Made by a program: the position numbers and the translations under genes. A stretch of DNA of 64,000 nucleotides, taken from the NCBI GenBank assembly GCA_032622095.1, contig CP136065.1:115859195-115923194 (forward strand), read 5' to 3'. The stretch is from Siphonodentalium dalli. Its lineage: Eukaryota > Mollusca > Scaphopoda > Gadilida > Siphonodentaliidae. The notes beneath the pieces were generated by a model. That model did not search any database, had not been told where the DNA came from, and saw only the letters and a list, made by a program, of their open reading frames with translations. This document shows positions 34,503-45,790 of this stretch, piece by piece (position 1 is the first letter of the stretch; every line of letters begins with the position of its first letter).

Positions 34503-35146
34503 TACGAACATTCATTGTATACTTCACACCGGTGTTCACACTATCGTATTCTCGTTCCTAAAAATGCCCATATACTACCATGCATCATAATACTATACCG
34601 TACATCATTAGGATTTCTCTAACAATGACCCTATACCACTAGACATACATATAAACATTATATATCTGTACTGTTAATTTGAATTATCCCTAAACCTCAC
34701 TCAACAAAAAGACTTTCCGGCGATCTATATAGATTCCTCTTATAAAAACTAAATACTTTGTTCTTAAAATGCCCATGGAACTGGAATCGAAACTGTTCAT
34801 ATGTGTTAGAAAATATGAAAAGTTCAAAACATTATTATGGAGAGATAATGCATTATCGATCTTATAACTAGTCTGGATTGTCTCACAACCACACCGATAC
34901 TTGTTTGTGATATGCCCTAAATACTATGTTCTAGATACTTTTATATGTATATGATTATAGTCTGTACGTGTGCGTGGATATGAAATACAAGCCATCGATT
35001 CAATTATTTATAGTGATATAGGGGGTAGCAGGAAGACAGCCCGATAGGGCTAGGCTAACCCCCAACAATATACAACATTACCTTTTATGTGTCACTTCCA
35101 TTGTATTATTCATGTGTATATTGTAAATAAATTATCCTATCCTATA

Positions 35147-35420
35147 GTAAGGTGTGAATTGTTGAAACTTTTGCACTCATGAAAAGGTTGGTGTAAGGAT
35201 TTATTAAAATAGCTAATCGGTATCGCCAACGTAAGGGTTAAACATCTGCCGATCGTGATCGGCCTCTCGTTATTTTGTCATTTCGTGTTGATGGTAGCTA
35301 GTTTAAACATGTCTATATAGGTCTGTAGGTCTACATTCAGGTCGTATGATCTACATTGAATACAAATCAAATTCTTTCATTGAGATAAAGAAATCATTAC
35401 CAAGAAATAGCCTATTGATT
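35147..35420 (+). repeat. Family-D 3' tail, downstream of the LINE
   Basis: 'atcggtatcgccaacgtaag' leads to the hairpin GCCGATCGTGATCGGC (35248-35263) and CTCTCGTT, identical to the D tail at 24104-24127. 35272-35420 is unassigned. Confidence 0.6.
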
Positions 35421-37803
35421 TTTAGCTCAACTTTTCAACATAAAGTTTGAGCTATTGCCATGGGTTGGCATCCGGGCATGCGTCCCTCTGTCAACAATTT
35501 ACTTCAACACGCCGCAGCCCTCATCTGATCTTAACCAAACTTCATATATAGCTTCAGGGCGACCTATAGATTGGGGCTATCAAATTTTTCCGAATTTCGA
35601 TGAAAAACATGGCCACCAGCAGCCATCTTGGATTTCAAACTTGAATCCATCGGCACACCCTACAGCCAGTATTTATGGACAGATCAATTTTAGCTCAACT
35701 TGACAAAATCATGTTTGAGCTATTGCCATGAGTTGGTGTCCGTCGTCTGTGTGTCCATCAATAATTTCCATTGGTACACCCTGCTGCCCGCATCTCACAT
35801 CCGATCATCACCAAACATATGGATCTTCGGAGCAGGGTTGGGGCGATTACATGCCAATGTAATCGATTACGATTACAATTACTTTTGATTTACGTGATTA
35901 CAATTACTGATTACATTTGTAATTGATTACTATTTGATTACATCTGATTACAATTGTTAGTTTCCAACCATTTTGATCGCATAGGAATAAATAATGAAAT
36001 AATTCAAATTAACATATCAAATTTGATTGAATAAAGACATCACTGCATAACATGGAAATAAGAAACGACTGAAACAATAGAAAGAAGCAAGCAATAAACA
36101 TATAAACATTTACATGTATTGGAAAGGTTTCATCATGAAGTTATGCACCAACTTATTGGGAATACATTATCATGTTTTATGTGTATTTATTTATGTAAAT
36201 ATATTTTAATATATTTTTAATTTTCTTACATGCATTCAAACTAATGCAAAATATTTATGAAAATATCACCAGAAACAATTATAAATTATTTGCATGTTCT
36301 GTTAGATTCAATACCCAACACAATGCAGATACCACTAAGATTTATTTGATGATCATCTGTTGTTAATCCTGATGAGGATTAAATGAGGCTTAACTCCATG
36401 AGTGCAGTAAATGACAAACCAGCTGATTAGGTCTACCAAAGTACATCACACCTGCTTTGTTCAGTTAATTAGCCCTATTGTACCAGTGTGACTCTACAGC
36501 CATTGTCTGCAGCAGTCCCAATTCAATTTAATCATAATTGAAGTTGGCTAGCCTATTTATTCACATTAGAACATTTCATTGTCTGTATCACAAGTTTATT
36601 GCCATTCATGCTATATTCAACAATTGTGTGTTGTTATCTGTGTCCACTGCCAGAATGTACATACACACTGTACCACTAACATAACATATGACAAAATTAT
36701 ACTAACTTTCTAATATGTTGTTTGTATCTTTGCACACTCCACAGTACCACAGTATGAGACTTATGAGTATCCAATAGCCATACATATGGATATTTTAGTA
36801 AAAGTAATCAAAAAGTAATCAAAGTGTAATTATGATTACAGGTACATTTGAAAGTAATCGATTACGATTAATACTTGTAATCAAGAAATGTCATGATTAC
36901 TGATTACAGACGATTACTCCAAATTTTGTAATCGATTACTTTGATTACGATTACTGATTACGATTACCCCAACCCTGCTTCGGAGTGACCTTTAGATGGG
37001 AGCCTCCCTATTTTGACCGAAATTCATTAAAAAATATGGCCGCTGGCAGCCATCTTGGATTTAACTTTTTGCATGACTAAATCGTTTGGCACAACCTACA
37101 GACCACATCCCTCATCCGATCACCACCAAACATCATGGATCTTTGGGATGACCTCTAGATGGGAGGCTCCTATTTTGAGCGAAATTCGTTGAAAAAAATG
37201 GCTGTCAGTGGCCATTTTGGAATTTACTCTTTGTATATCTAAATCCTACAGACCATGCACATCCCTCATCCGATCATCGCCAAACATATGGATCTTTGTG
37301 GCGGCCTCTAGATGGGAGCCTCCGGCACACCCCGCTGCCCGCATGTATTGGAGAATTAATATTGAAAATTTACAGGCATGTTTAGAATCACTCTAGATGG
37401 GAGCTATCAAATTTGAAAATTTTTAGATGAAAAACATGGCCATCGGCAGCCATCTTGGATTTTATTCTTAGCATGACTATATCCTACAGACCACATTCAT
37501 CATCTAATGATCACCAAACTTCATATGGATCATCGGGGTGACATCTAGAAGGGAGCCTCCTATTTTGAACTAAACTCGTTAAAAAACATGGCTGCCAGTG
37601 GCCATCTTGGAATTTACTCTTTGTATGATTAAATCCTTTGGCGCAACCCTACAGACCACATCCCTCTTCCGATCATCACCAAACTTCATATAGATCTTCG
37701 GGGTGACCTCTAGTTTACTTTCCTTCTATATCATTTTATTCATTGCTCAGCAAAAAATTAACTCCTTCCCAAGTTGAGCTACAGTGTCATTGACACTTTG
37801 ATT
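35421..37803 (+). mobile_element. Two adjacent family-A copies, second split by a hAT element
   Basis: The first head is at 35421 (TTTAGCTCAACTTTTCAACA...TTTGAGCTATTGCCATGG), truncated at about 35686. A second head is at 35690. Monomers with 'ggatcttcggggtgacctct' and 'gccatcttggattttactct' continue to the 3' end AAGTTGAGCTACAGTGTCATTG near 37771-37803. The hAT element 35833-36977 interrupts at CTTCGGAG. Confidence 0.7.
35833..36977. mobile_element. hAT MITE with perfect 8-bp TSD
   Basis: CTTCGGAG is duplicated exactly at 35825-35832 and 36978-36985. The ends are CAGGGTTGGGGCGATTAC and the inverse of GTAATCGTAATCCCAACCCTG-like text (CAGGGTTGGGGTAATCG). Both subterminal zones carry many (G)ATTAC/GTAAT(C) repeats, typical of hAT transposase-binding arrays. 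The interior is AT-rich with no ORF of note. Intact family-A monomers read 'ggatcttcggggtgacctct' across the site. Confidence 0.92.
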
Positions 37804-38890
37804 AAAAAGTTATTGAATTTAATCGACCAATGAGGCATGCATGTATTCAGATCTGTCTTTTCTGAGACAACTTTCACCAAAATCAGACAGAATTTGCTAC
37901 AAATTGTTCAAATCTGAGTAGGCCTGGACTATTAATTAGTAGTCCATGTACCCAAATCATGGTTATCGCCATTCAATTTGCATGCATGGATTCATGGCGG
38001 GGGACTTAATAATTTTATTAATAGGCCTATTATAGACCTAATTGTTTTCAAGTGGACCCACAAGTTAGTGATCGGGCCATATTAAATGATGTTTTTTTTT
38101 ATCAACACTTGTTTGAAAAATGCGAGTTCTAAATAACGATATTCGCGAACGTTGTAATTTAGGCTATATGTATGGTTTGATGTCCATCTACATATTTTCA
38201 AATCCCCCCCCCCCCCCCCAATGTAAAGAGAAACAGTAAACGTTACAATCACTAGTTTGACTTTTATCAAAAAACAAATGTGGCGTTGGTACAATAGTAT
38301 GGTGTTTTTTCTGAGAACATGTCCAAACCATATAAAGAACGATTTAGAATGGCTGTATTTAGGCCTCTATTTACAACTTTGTATTTAAAAGCAGCACAGT
38401 TCCAACTTCCTGCTCGTCAATTCAAAATAACATTTAAAATGTAGAATAATCTGACAACATAGAATATTGCGATTAACCTATAATGAATTAATTTATTAAT
38501 CTTATATCTGTTCAAAGCTAAATCATACAATTACAACAGCTGTGATCACGGAATCAATCACATCTGCGGACCAGTAGTCTTTGTGTCCTGTATTGGGCAC
38601 ACATGTAACCCGTGTGAATTTACCTACTAGTTAATTATGTGCACATCATATTCCCCATGCAGTGCTTATAAATCAGTCTGGTACCACTGACTTCAAATAG
38701 TTGAGCATCTATCAGTACCGATTTGAGTCACGGGACTCCCCGGACTCATCTGTGTTCCAACGATACTAGATCCGAGCTTTGTATTCCAACTAGCCCACCC
38801 CCATTCACCATGAAAAACACGTTATTTTATGTCAAAACAGGAAACAGGTTTTGTTCTTTATATACTGTCAATTAATTTACCAAACCCTTT
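37804..38890. other. Intron 3, unassigned; C16 run
   Basis: No gene or repeat border recognised. 38204-38219 is an uninterrupted run of 16 C. A 70-codon minus ORF crossing it is of no significance. Confidence 0.4.
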
Positions 38891-39830
38891 TTAGCTCAAC
38901 TTTACTTGTTTAGTTTGAGTTATTGCCATGGCTTGGTATCTGTCGTCTGTGTGCGCGTGTAGATGGGAACGAGTTATTTTGGGGTCATTCCGCCATAAAA
39001 CATGGCTGGTGGCAGCCATCTTGGATTTTACTCTTTGCATGACTAAATACTTTGGCAAAGTCTACAAGTCATATCTTTGGTTGGATCATTATGAAATCTG
39101 TCATGGCTGGGAATGAGTCATTTTGGCATCATTCGGCAAAAAAACATGGCCACCAGCAGCCATCTTGGATTTCAAAATTGCAGAGCGTAGTGTGTTCATC
39201 TGATCATCATGGGAACGAGTCATTTTGGGGTCATTCGGCCATAAAACATGGATGTCGCCAGCCATTTTGGATTTTACTCTTTGCATGACTAAATCCTTTA
39301 GTATGGGCTACAGGTCGTACCTTTGGTCGGATCATCATAGCCATCTTGGATTTCAAAATTCAATCCATCAGCACGGGCTACAGGCATGAGTGGTCGTCTC
39401 ATCTTCATGAAATTTGTCGTGGATGTTAATATTGACACGTAGATGGGAACGAGTCATTTTGGGGTCATTCTGCCATAAAACATGGCTGCCAGCAGCCATC
39501 TTGGATTTTACTCTTTGCATGACTAAATCCTTTGGCAATGGCTACAGGTCGTAGCTTTGTTCGGATCATGATGAAATTTGTCATGGCTGTTGACATTGAC
39601 ATGTAGATGGGAACGAATCATTTTGGGGTCATAAAACATGGCCACCAACAGCTATCTTGGATTTTACTCTTTGCATGACTAAATCTTTCGGCATGGGCTA
39701 CAGGTCATACCTTTGTCATGACCTTTGTCAGATCATCATGACATTTGTCATGGATGTTGACATTAACATGTAGATGGGAACGAGTCATTTTGGGGTCATT
39801 CGGCAAAAAAACATGGACACTTTCATTCAT
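38891..39830 (+). repeat. Family-A array, 3' truncated
   Basis: The head TTTTTAGCTCAACTTTACTT...TTTGAGTTATTGCCATGG is followed by about five monomers containing 'gatgggaacgagtcattttg', 'gccatcttggattttactct' and 'tgcatgactaaatcctttgg'. The array stops in mid-monomer near 39815 without the usual terminal block. Confidence 0.65.
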
Positions 39831-40348
39831 ATGCCATTGTGATTTAAATTGTAAGAAAAATCTGTGGGCCCTATTTTCACTTTCTTTTTGGAGAAAAAGT
39901 TAAATTGTTTCATCAAATCTCAGTCCCACATGTACAAGATAACTTATAATATACATTATATATAGTACCTGATTGCCTATTTCTAGAACTGTATGCCTAG
40001 ATAGGATAAATAACACATTACAAGATTGCATAATTAAAGCCACTTGGCAGTCTGCACTCCAAATTACACCTAATAATATTCAATTTAGAATTTTTCCCGG
40101 TTTCGAAATAAATACTGAAACTACCTTCCTACAAACATATGTCCCAGAAACCCATTAGCTATCTGACACGATAACTCAAGTATATTTTTTCTGATCGTGT
40201 TCATATTTTATATGCAGGTTTACACACCCCTCACCTGTATAGTTTTTGGTATCGATTGGGTATATATATGGATTTTATAACAGACACACACTTTTTAGTA
40301 CAAATATAAAGGCTGATAATATAAATTCAATATATTTTTTATTTTCAG
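39831..40348 (+). other. 3' end of intron 3
   Basis: Contains one degenerate family-D-like monomer (about 40160-40265, 'cacccctcacctgtatagtt') and ends with the acceptor TTTTTTATTTTCAG. Confidence 0.5.
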
Positions 40349-40749
40349 TGAAACTAGGCCCATCACTGATGATTTCTCCACACAATCAGACACCAATCCT
40401 TGGTGAGGCAAACATAGCCAGATATATTTGGAGGTTACTGTACCCAGAGTTTGACTCTGATGACATTGTTCATGCTGCGCGCACTGATGAATGGCTGGAT
40501 GACATCGGTTCAGATATTCTATGCAACAATGAAGAAAAGAAGAGACTGGCAATAAAAGAACTAGATTCTCATCTGAGTAACAAAAGCTGGTTGGCAGGCA
40601 AATCTGCTTCACTGGCTGATATTGTTATGTGGTCGCTGCTGGCCACGACTGGTGCCCAAAAGCACTTTCCAACCAATGTGCAAAAATGGTTCGACCGTTG
40701 TTCTAAGCAAGACATATTCAAGACAGCTACTTCTGTTTTGGTGAACTAG
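40349..40749 (+). CDS. AIMP2: AIMP2 exon 4 (GST C-terminal-like domain and stop)
   Basis: The exon joins in phase 1 (G from exon 3 plus TG gives Val) and encodes the last ~132 residues to the TAG at 40747. Visible blocks are LGEANIARYIWRLLYPEF, an acidic WLDDI segment, NKSWLAGKSASLADIVMWSL (the GST-C N-capping/hydrophobic-staple type motif) and PTNVQKWFDRC near the end. All match vertebrate AIMP2 in order and spacing. The family uses this GST-like domain for assembly with other GST-bearing subunits of the multi-synthetase complex, not for glutathione chemistry. Summed exons give ~279 residues; a ~40-residue first exon would bring it to the usual ~320. Confidence 0.93.
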
Positions 40750-41135
40750 AAATCATACTTGTATCTTGTTGGGTGGATCGTATTCATTGTGTTGCTTTCC
40801 TCCCTCATTATAACTAACATGAATTTTGATTGGACTGGATATTGACCTTGTGTTCCAGAAGCTTTTACTTGAAATTGAAGTAACTAAGAATAGTCATATT
40901 AGCTTCAATTCACACTTAACGAAATAAAATCGTAATGGTGTGCACTGAACCTTTGATGTTAAGGACATTGTGTAATGTGAAGCAATGCAATGAGATATTG
41001 TGAAAGACATTTAACTGATCTGAGGACAGTGTTATCACAAAACTCCCCTGGAACACCTAACAACCTTTATTAAATAATGGTTATCTGGATAATTCATTTT
41101 CAGGGGACTACAGAAATGATAGTTGAAATAAAATT
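40750..41135 (+). terminator. AIMP2: AIMP2 3' UTR with two polyadenylation signals
   Basis: AATAAA occurs at 40923-40928 and 41127-41132. Either could direct cleavage; the first is ~175 bp after the stop. The second is followed by a T-rich stretch. Confidence 0.6.
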
Positions 41136-41203
41136 TTCTTGAATTATTTTTACCGAAGTTGAATTATTTTTTTCCCGAAAAAATCCAATCTCCTAGGAAA
41201 ACC

Positions 41204-41400
41204 ATTTTTAGTTCAACTTTACATTGTAAAGTTTGAGCTATTGCCATGGGTTGGTATCCATCGTCCGTACATCAATAATTTTGATTAGCATGGGCTACAG
41301 GTCATACCTTTGGTCGGATTATCATGAAATTTGCCATGGCTGTTCACATTGACATGTAGATGGGAACAAGTCATTTTGTGGTCATTTGGCAAAACAAGAC
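41204..41400 (+). repeat. Truncated family-A head
   Basis: TTTTTAGTTCAACTTTACAT...AAAGTTTGAGCTATTGCCATGG is followed by one monomer. It ends at 'ggcaaaacaagacagtcagt', where sequence shared with 22160-22235 (inverted) begins. Confidence 0.6.
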
Positions 41401-42054
41401 AGTCAGTGACTGTGGAGTCGGTCGCTCACCAGACTGAGAAGACTGGGACTCTGATGACAAGTCGGTACTTGACAAAATCATTTAGACAAATAGTTCTAAA
41501 CATGGACATAGCTGGAGTTTCTCGGATGAGCAGGGCTCTTCATCTTGAAATTTATAATTACACACCACTGACAAATCTCCAACCCCTTCCCCTTTTTAAA
41601 CAAGACAACCAGACCACATTACTAAGTTCACAAAATTTCTTTGGCACATCCATCTTTTACAACTGGTACCGGTACTTCAAGCTCTCAAACTTTAGAATAT
41701 TTCCAACCTGACATCCCAAATAAAGTTAAAATTTGTGGCCATTTCGGTCCAACAGTTTAACCTGAAGTAGGAACATATGGACTGTTGGTTTAAAAACATA
41801 CTGGTTGGAAAATCAAATCATACTAAGAACAATTCTAACCTATTTTTGGTGTGAAAATCTAATCTACAACTAATGTTGTATCAAGCATGAAATTTTCAAC
41901 TGTTGAAAATTTGATCAAAGTAGGGGGGGGGGGGTCAAAACTCCACCTCCTCTACACTCCCTCCCAATTGCCCCAAACGTTGCCCATAATTAAGAATATA
42001 TATATTATTATACCACTAACCAAACAGCATAAATACAGATAGGGTGCGTGGGGT

Positions 42055-42086
<32 letters not shown>

Positions 42087-42119
42087 ATCTATCGCTACCA
42101 TTGAACAAATGTTAATCCC
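41401..42119. other. Intergenic, unassigned; short DIRS-associated homology and G28 run
   Basis: 41399-41460 is an inverted match to 22170-22235, the segment preceding the DIRS-like fragment. 41750-41920 has 'caactgttgaaaat' motifs related, inverted, to 53740-53860. 42055-42082 is 28 consecutive G. No gene recognised. Confidence 0.45.
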
Positions 42120-43020
42120 CGTCTATGAGATCCATTCATCTAGTAATTTCAAAGGGTTGATTTAAGAGTTGAAGTTATTGATTTCCCTCAAAAGTTTCCT
42201 AAAATATTACCCCATTTGAACAAATCTAAACCTTGGTCACCCAAGGACCCTCCATACCAAATATAAGCTAAATATGCCCAATGGTTCATGAGAAGAAATT
42301 GTTTTAAAGGTACTCAATCCGATAAAACTCCTCTCAATTACTATTTCAATGGCTTCGGGGGTCAAAAATATTTGATTAAAGTCGAGGAAGTCACCCATCA
42401 AAGCTCAGATTTGTTAGATATCAATTTTAGAAATCTATTATTTTTCATTATCGGGAATACTTTCTGGCCCAGATCTCAGTCAAAATTTGTGTTATTATTA
42501 CCACTTGATTTTAGAGTTATCCATCCTTGTCTGTTTGAATAGAGTTTTGGTGTAAAAATCTCGAGCAGGATACGAAATTGACGGCAATTATTAGTACTCA
42601 TCTCGAGCAATTAACACATTTCAAAAATCAATATCTAATAACTCTGAGCTTTGTTTGATGGGTTCCTCGACTCGAATCAAATATTTTTTACCCCCAAAGC
42701 CAAAGAAATAGTAATATAGGACCCTCTGATCGGATTGTTGTTGTTGGAATCTGTTGAGATGGTGACCGTCTTTACGGATTGAGTACCTTTAAGAGTTACT
42801 GTGGAGGGAAAGAGTTATACCCTGGCTTCGCACCTATTTGATGAACTTATTTGAACAAATCTGATTGCGAATCACCTTGGGAACATCCACACCAAAATAT
42901 ATAAACCCAATCGGTCTTTAATATGGATCTGGAGAATAAAACAATTGTTGATGACAGTCCGACAGACAGACAAATTCAATATAACCCCCAATTTTTCTTT
43001 GAAAAATCAAGGTATGATTT
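42120..43020 (-). repeat. Family-G element (minus) split by a TTAA MITE
   Basis: On the minus strand it reads 'gccagggtataactctttcc', 'atttggtgtggatgttccc' and, toward 43000, the poly-purine head region. The MITE at 42308-42788 interrupts the block that in the empty copy near 21331 reads 'agtaattcttaaaacaattt'. Confidence 0.65.
42308..42788 (+). mobile_element. TTAA-flanked fold-back MITE, family 2, copy 2
   Basis: Same exact termini AGGTACTCAATCCG/CGGATTGAGTACCT as the copy at 5696-6168, with TTAA at 42304-42307 and 42789-42792. The empty family-G site confirms TTAA duplication on insertion. Its arms of about 200 bp are imperfect inverses. A ~75-codon frame is open in both copies, but it tracks the conserved arm sequence. 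Confidence 0.9.
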
Positions 43021-43039
43021 CACCTGGATGAGAGGTGGT

Positions 43040-44147
43040 CAGGGCTGGCGGTCTAGAATCAAGGAGGGCTATTAATAGCCCTCCTAGATTTTGCCTAGGA
43101 GGGCCTTAGCCATCCTCAACTTTTACAGCTATGATTTACTTTATCTGAGTTACTACTGCCCTTAGTTTGTCTATTTTTTGTGTTTAACTTCATCTAAATT
43201 AATTTTGTTATGTGGAAACAAAATGTCCAGAGTTGTGACTGTCAACCCCACAGTATGATATGGTGAATATTCAATTATGATTTATATGTTATGATAATTA
43301 ATATGAACCACAGACAAAATGTAAGAGTGTTTGTACTCAACAATTTGTCAGTCCGTGTCCAACCCATGCAATGAAATTGGGTGAGTACACAATGAAGAAG
43401 CATATTAAATCCAATATATTTACACTTGAATACAGTTACAAATGACTGCTTTATTTGTCAAAGTAATCCATATTCCATCACCGATTACAAGTGGTATGAC
43501 CGCTTTCGCAGATTGCTGCTAAGCAGCAGTCAAGTCGCTCTGTATAGATTTACTGGGTGTTTGCAATTGGGGACAAAGAGAACAGTTTCTCAACTTTAAT
43601 AAGTGAATAACATTGTAAACAAGAATAATTACCATAGTGAATGATAACTTGGAGACATTAGCTCATTATATTAAAAGATTGTCAATCGAAGCGAGAAAAT
43701 GAAAATTTCAGTGATATACAATTTTCACTTATCGGAAACGGAACGAAAGGTTGAACTCAATCTAGACAGTGACATTTTGTTCTCACTATCCACAAATATA
43801 TGTTGATTTTATCCAGTGAAATATATTGTAAGCTCAATTCTTACAAAGAGAAATAATTTATTTTGTTCTTAAAATGTGAGTATCGATTAAAAGATATGAT
43901 TTACGGAACAATTCGTTCCGGAATTTAATGATTCCGCCATAATGCCCATTTGACATTACCATCAGTTGCCAAGTCACGCATGCGCACACTGTACAATATA
44001 ATTTTTTTGCGATTTGGAGGCAGTATTTTTCTCATAAAACACAATAAAATAACTGAATAAATTATACTATTGTGGAAGAGGCGGGCTATAAAAAGCCCGC
44101 CTTGGAAAATTCTAGGCAGGCAGCCCGCCTTGATATTTCCAGGTCTG
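43040..44147. mobile_element. hAT-like element with CAG...CTG ends
   Basis: The direct repeat GGTGGT flanks the element (43034-43039 and 44148-44153). Termini are CAGGGCTGG and CCAGGTCTG, followed inward by hairpins of 'aggagggct(att)aatagccctcct' type at 43074 and 'aggcgggct...agcccgcct' at 44079. An 8-bp duplication with mismatch is possible. The 1108-bp interior has no ORF with recognised domains. Confidence 0.6.
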
Positions 44148-44159
44148 GGTGGTTAAGAA

Positions 44160-45790
44160 AATAATGTGGGAACAGCCAAGCCTGAATTTAGTGTGTCTGA
44201 CATTTGCAGAATGAGGTCCCCAAAGGGTGAATTTAATGACGCTATTCCGAAAGGTGGGCTAGCATCACCGAATTCACTATCTGGAGACCTCATTCTTATT
44301 AGGCCTAAAAAACGTTTGTTTCCGCTAACCCGACCGACCCTATTTTAAACCCCGACCCTAAACTTTTTATTGCCATTTTACTGTAAAGTATGTTTGGCTT
44401 TATCTAGCTTTCATCTGTGAAAACTTCAGATAGTTTCAGTTCAGGTTTGTTATCATTCAGCCTTCAGTATTTCAATCAAATACAGTAGTACAGGAACATT
44501 AACAATTTGATCGAATCAACCTGGTTATCAGATGGGATCTCATAATACCAAATGAATAATTAATATAGAGATTAGTACTATAAATAGTAATTACTAACTT
44601 AATAGACATTGTTTCTGTACTACATGTACCGGTTTTCTTACTTGAATTTTATAAAATAGCCAATTATATGAATTAGAGTGGTAATGGTAAGTCTCATTTC
44701 AAGCAGGATAAGCATAATCCATTGAACCAAAAGATATCTGACAATGACTTATAAGCATTTCCAATCCATACATATATAACAAATTTCCAAAGTTATGCTT
44801 GAGAAACTTGATCAAATTGACCTCTTAGTAAAATTCAAAATACTGACTCAAAATGCCCTAGATTAGCTCTAAATGCAATGGATTTTCAAAAAATTTCAAG
44901 GGGGAGAACCCCCACCATCAGCAGGGGGTCATCACTCCCAAACCTTCCTCCACTCAGGCCTTCAGGTTATGCCTTCGGCATATCATGCCCAAAATCAGGT
45001 GTCCCAAAAAAATACCTAGATCCTTCACTGAATGCGGAGGAGAAGGTAGTGTTGTGAAGCCATCATTAAGAGATCGGTACAAGATGGTCACTCCAATATG
45101 TGAACAGTGCAGTGGCGCTGGACTGACTCCAGTTGTCGCCAGACCATATGGGAAATATTAGGATTATCAGACTATATTAGTATATAGACTGGTATATATG
45201 TAAATATTAAAGAATATGTAAGATTGAATTGGAGTTTCTAGTTCCTCTGTCATTTGGGTTAACCTGATTGGGGCTAAGAAGTGCATAGTTTGGGTTATTG
45301 ACAAGTATTATACAATTATTTTTAAAGATACTGAAAAAAAAGTTAACAAAAAAAAAAAAAGTTAAGCCTACCTACTTACCCTAATTTGTTTCAGCTCGTT
45401 AGCGGAAACAAATGTATTTTTTTTTTTAGGCCTTAATCCTCAACTGCCATGGGGAAACCTAGGAACAGATTGAAGTTCTCCAGTTGAAGTTGGTGATGTG
45501 CACCCATTGGGCACTTCGATTATGCATTGAATCTTCTGCAAAATAGGGGATATACAAACTGAACAGAAGGGGGAAAGTAAAAATAGGGGATATACAAACT
45601 GAACAGAAGGGAAAAAGTAACACAATTTTTTTTACTTTGGTACTCCAGATACTTCTCAGAAGATGAGGCCTAAGCATAATTAGTCCCCGGAGGGTGTATT
45701 GGTGATGTTAGCCTGCTGTATGGGGTAGCATCAGTAAATTCACCCTCTGGGGACCTCATTCTGCAAATGTCCGACACTAAATTCAGCTTG
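44160..45790. repeat. Family-E copies flanking a nested terminal-repeat element
   Basis: 44190-44300 holds a fold-back E unit ('tgcagaatgaggtcccc' and 'gagacctcattctta'). 45640-45780 holds an inverted E unit with the same stem. Host text matching 20840-20900 ('ggcctcaac/tgccatgggg') resumes at 45430 after the inserted element 44301-45433. Confidence 0.55.
44301..45433. mobile_element. Terminal-inverted-repeat element inserted in family E
   Basis: The left end AGGCCTAAAAAACGTTTG continues 'tttccgctaac'. The right end inverts to AGGCCTAAAAAAA...CATTTGTTTCCGCTAAC. The duplication is not clean (CTTATTAG against CTTAATCC). The 1133-bp interior is non-coding. Confidence 0.55.

Larger units (their letters stand above)
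31677..35146 (+). mobile_element. 5'-truncated CR1/jockey-like LINE
   Basis: A non-LTR retrotransposon lies in AIMP2 intron 3, sense orientation: partial endonuclease, complete reverse transcriptase core and C-terminal region, then about 640 bp of 3' sequence. It ends AAATAAATTATCCTATCCTATA, a microsatellite-type 3' end as in the CR1 group. The 5' border is uncertain; clear endonuclease similarity starts near 31770. No target duplication was identified. Damage is light (one in-frame stop and a short frame disturbance), suggesting a fairly young insertion. Confidence 0.85.
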
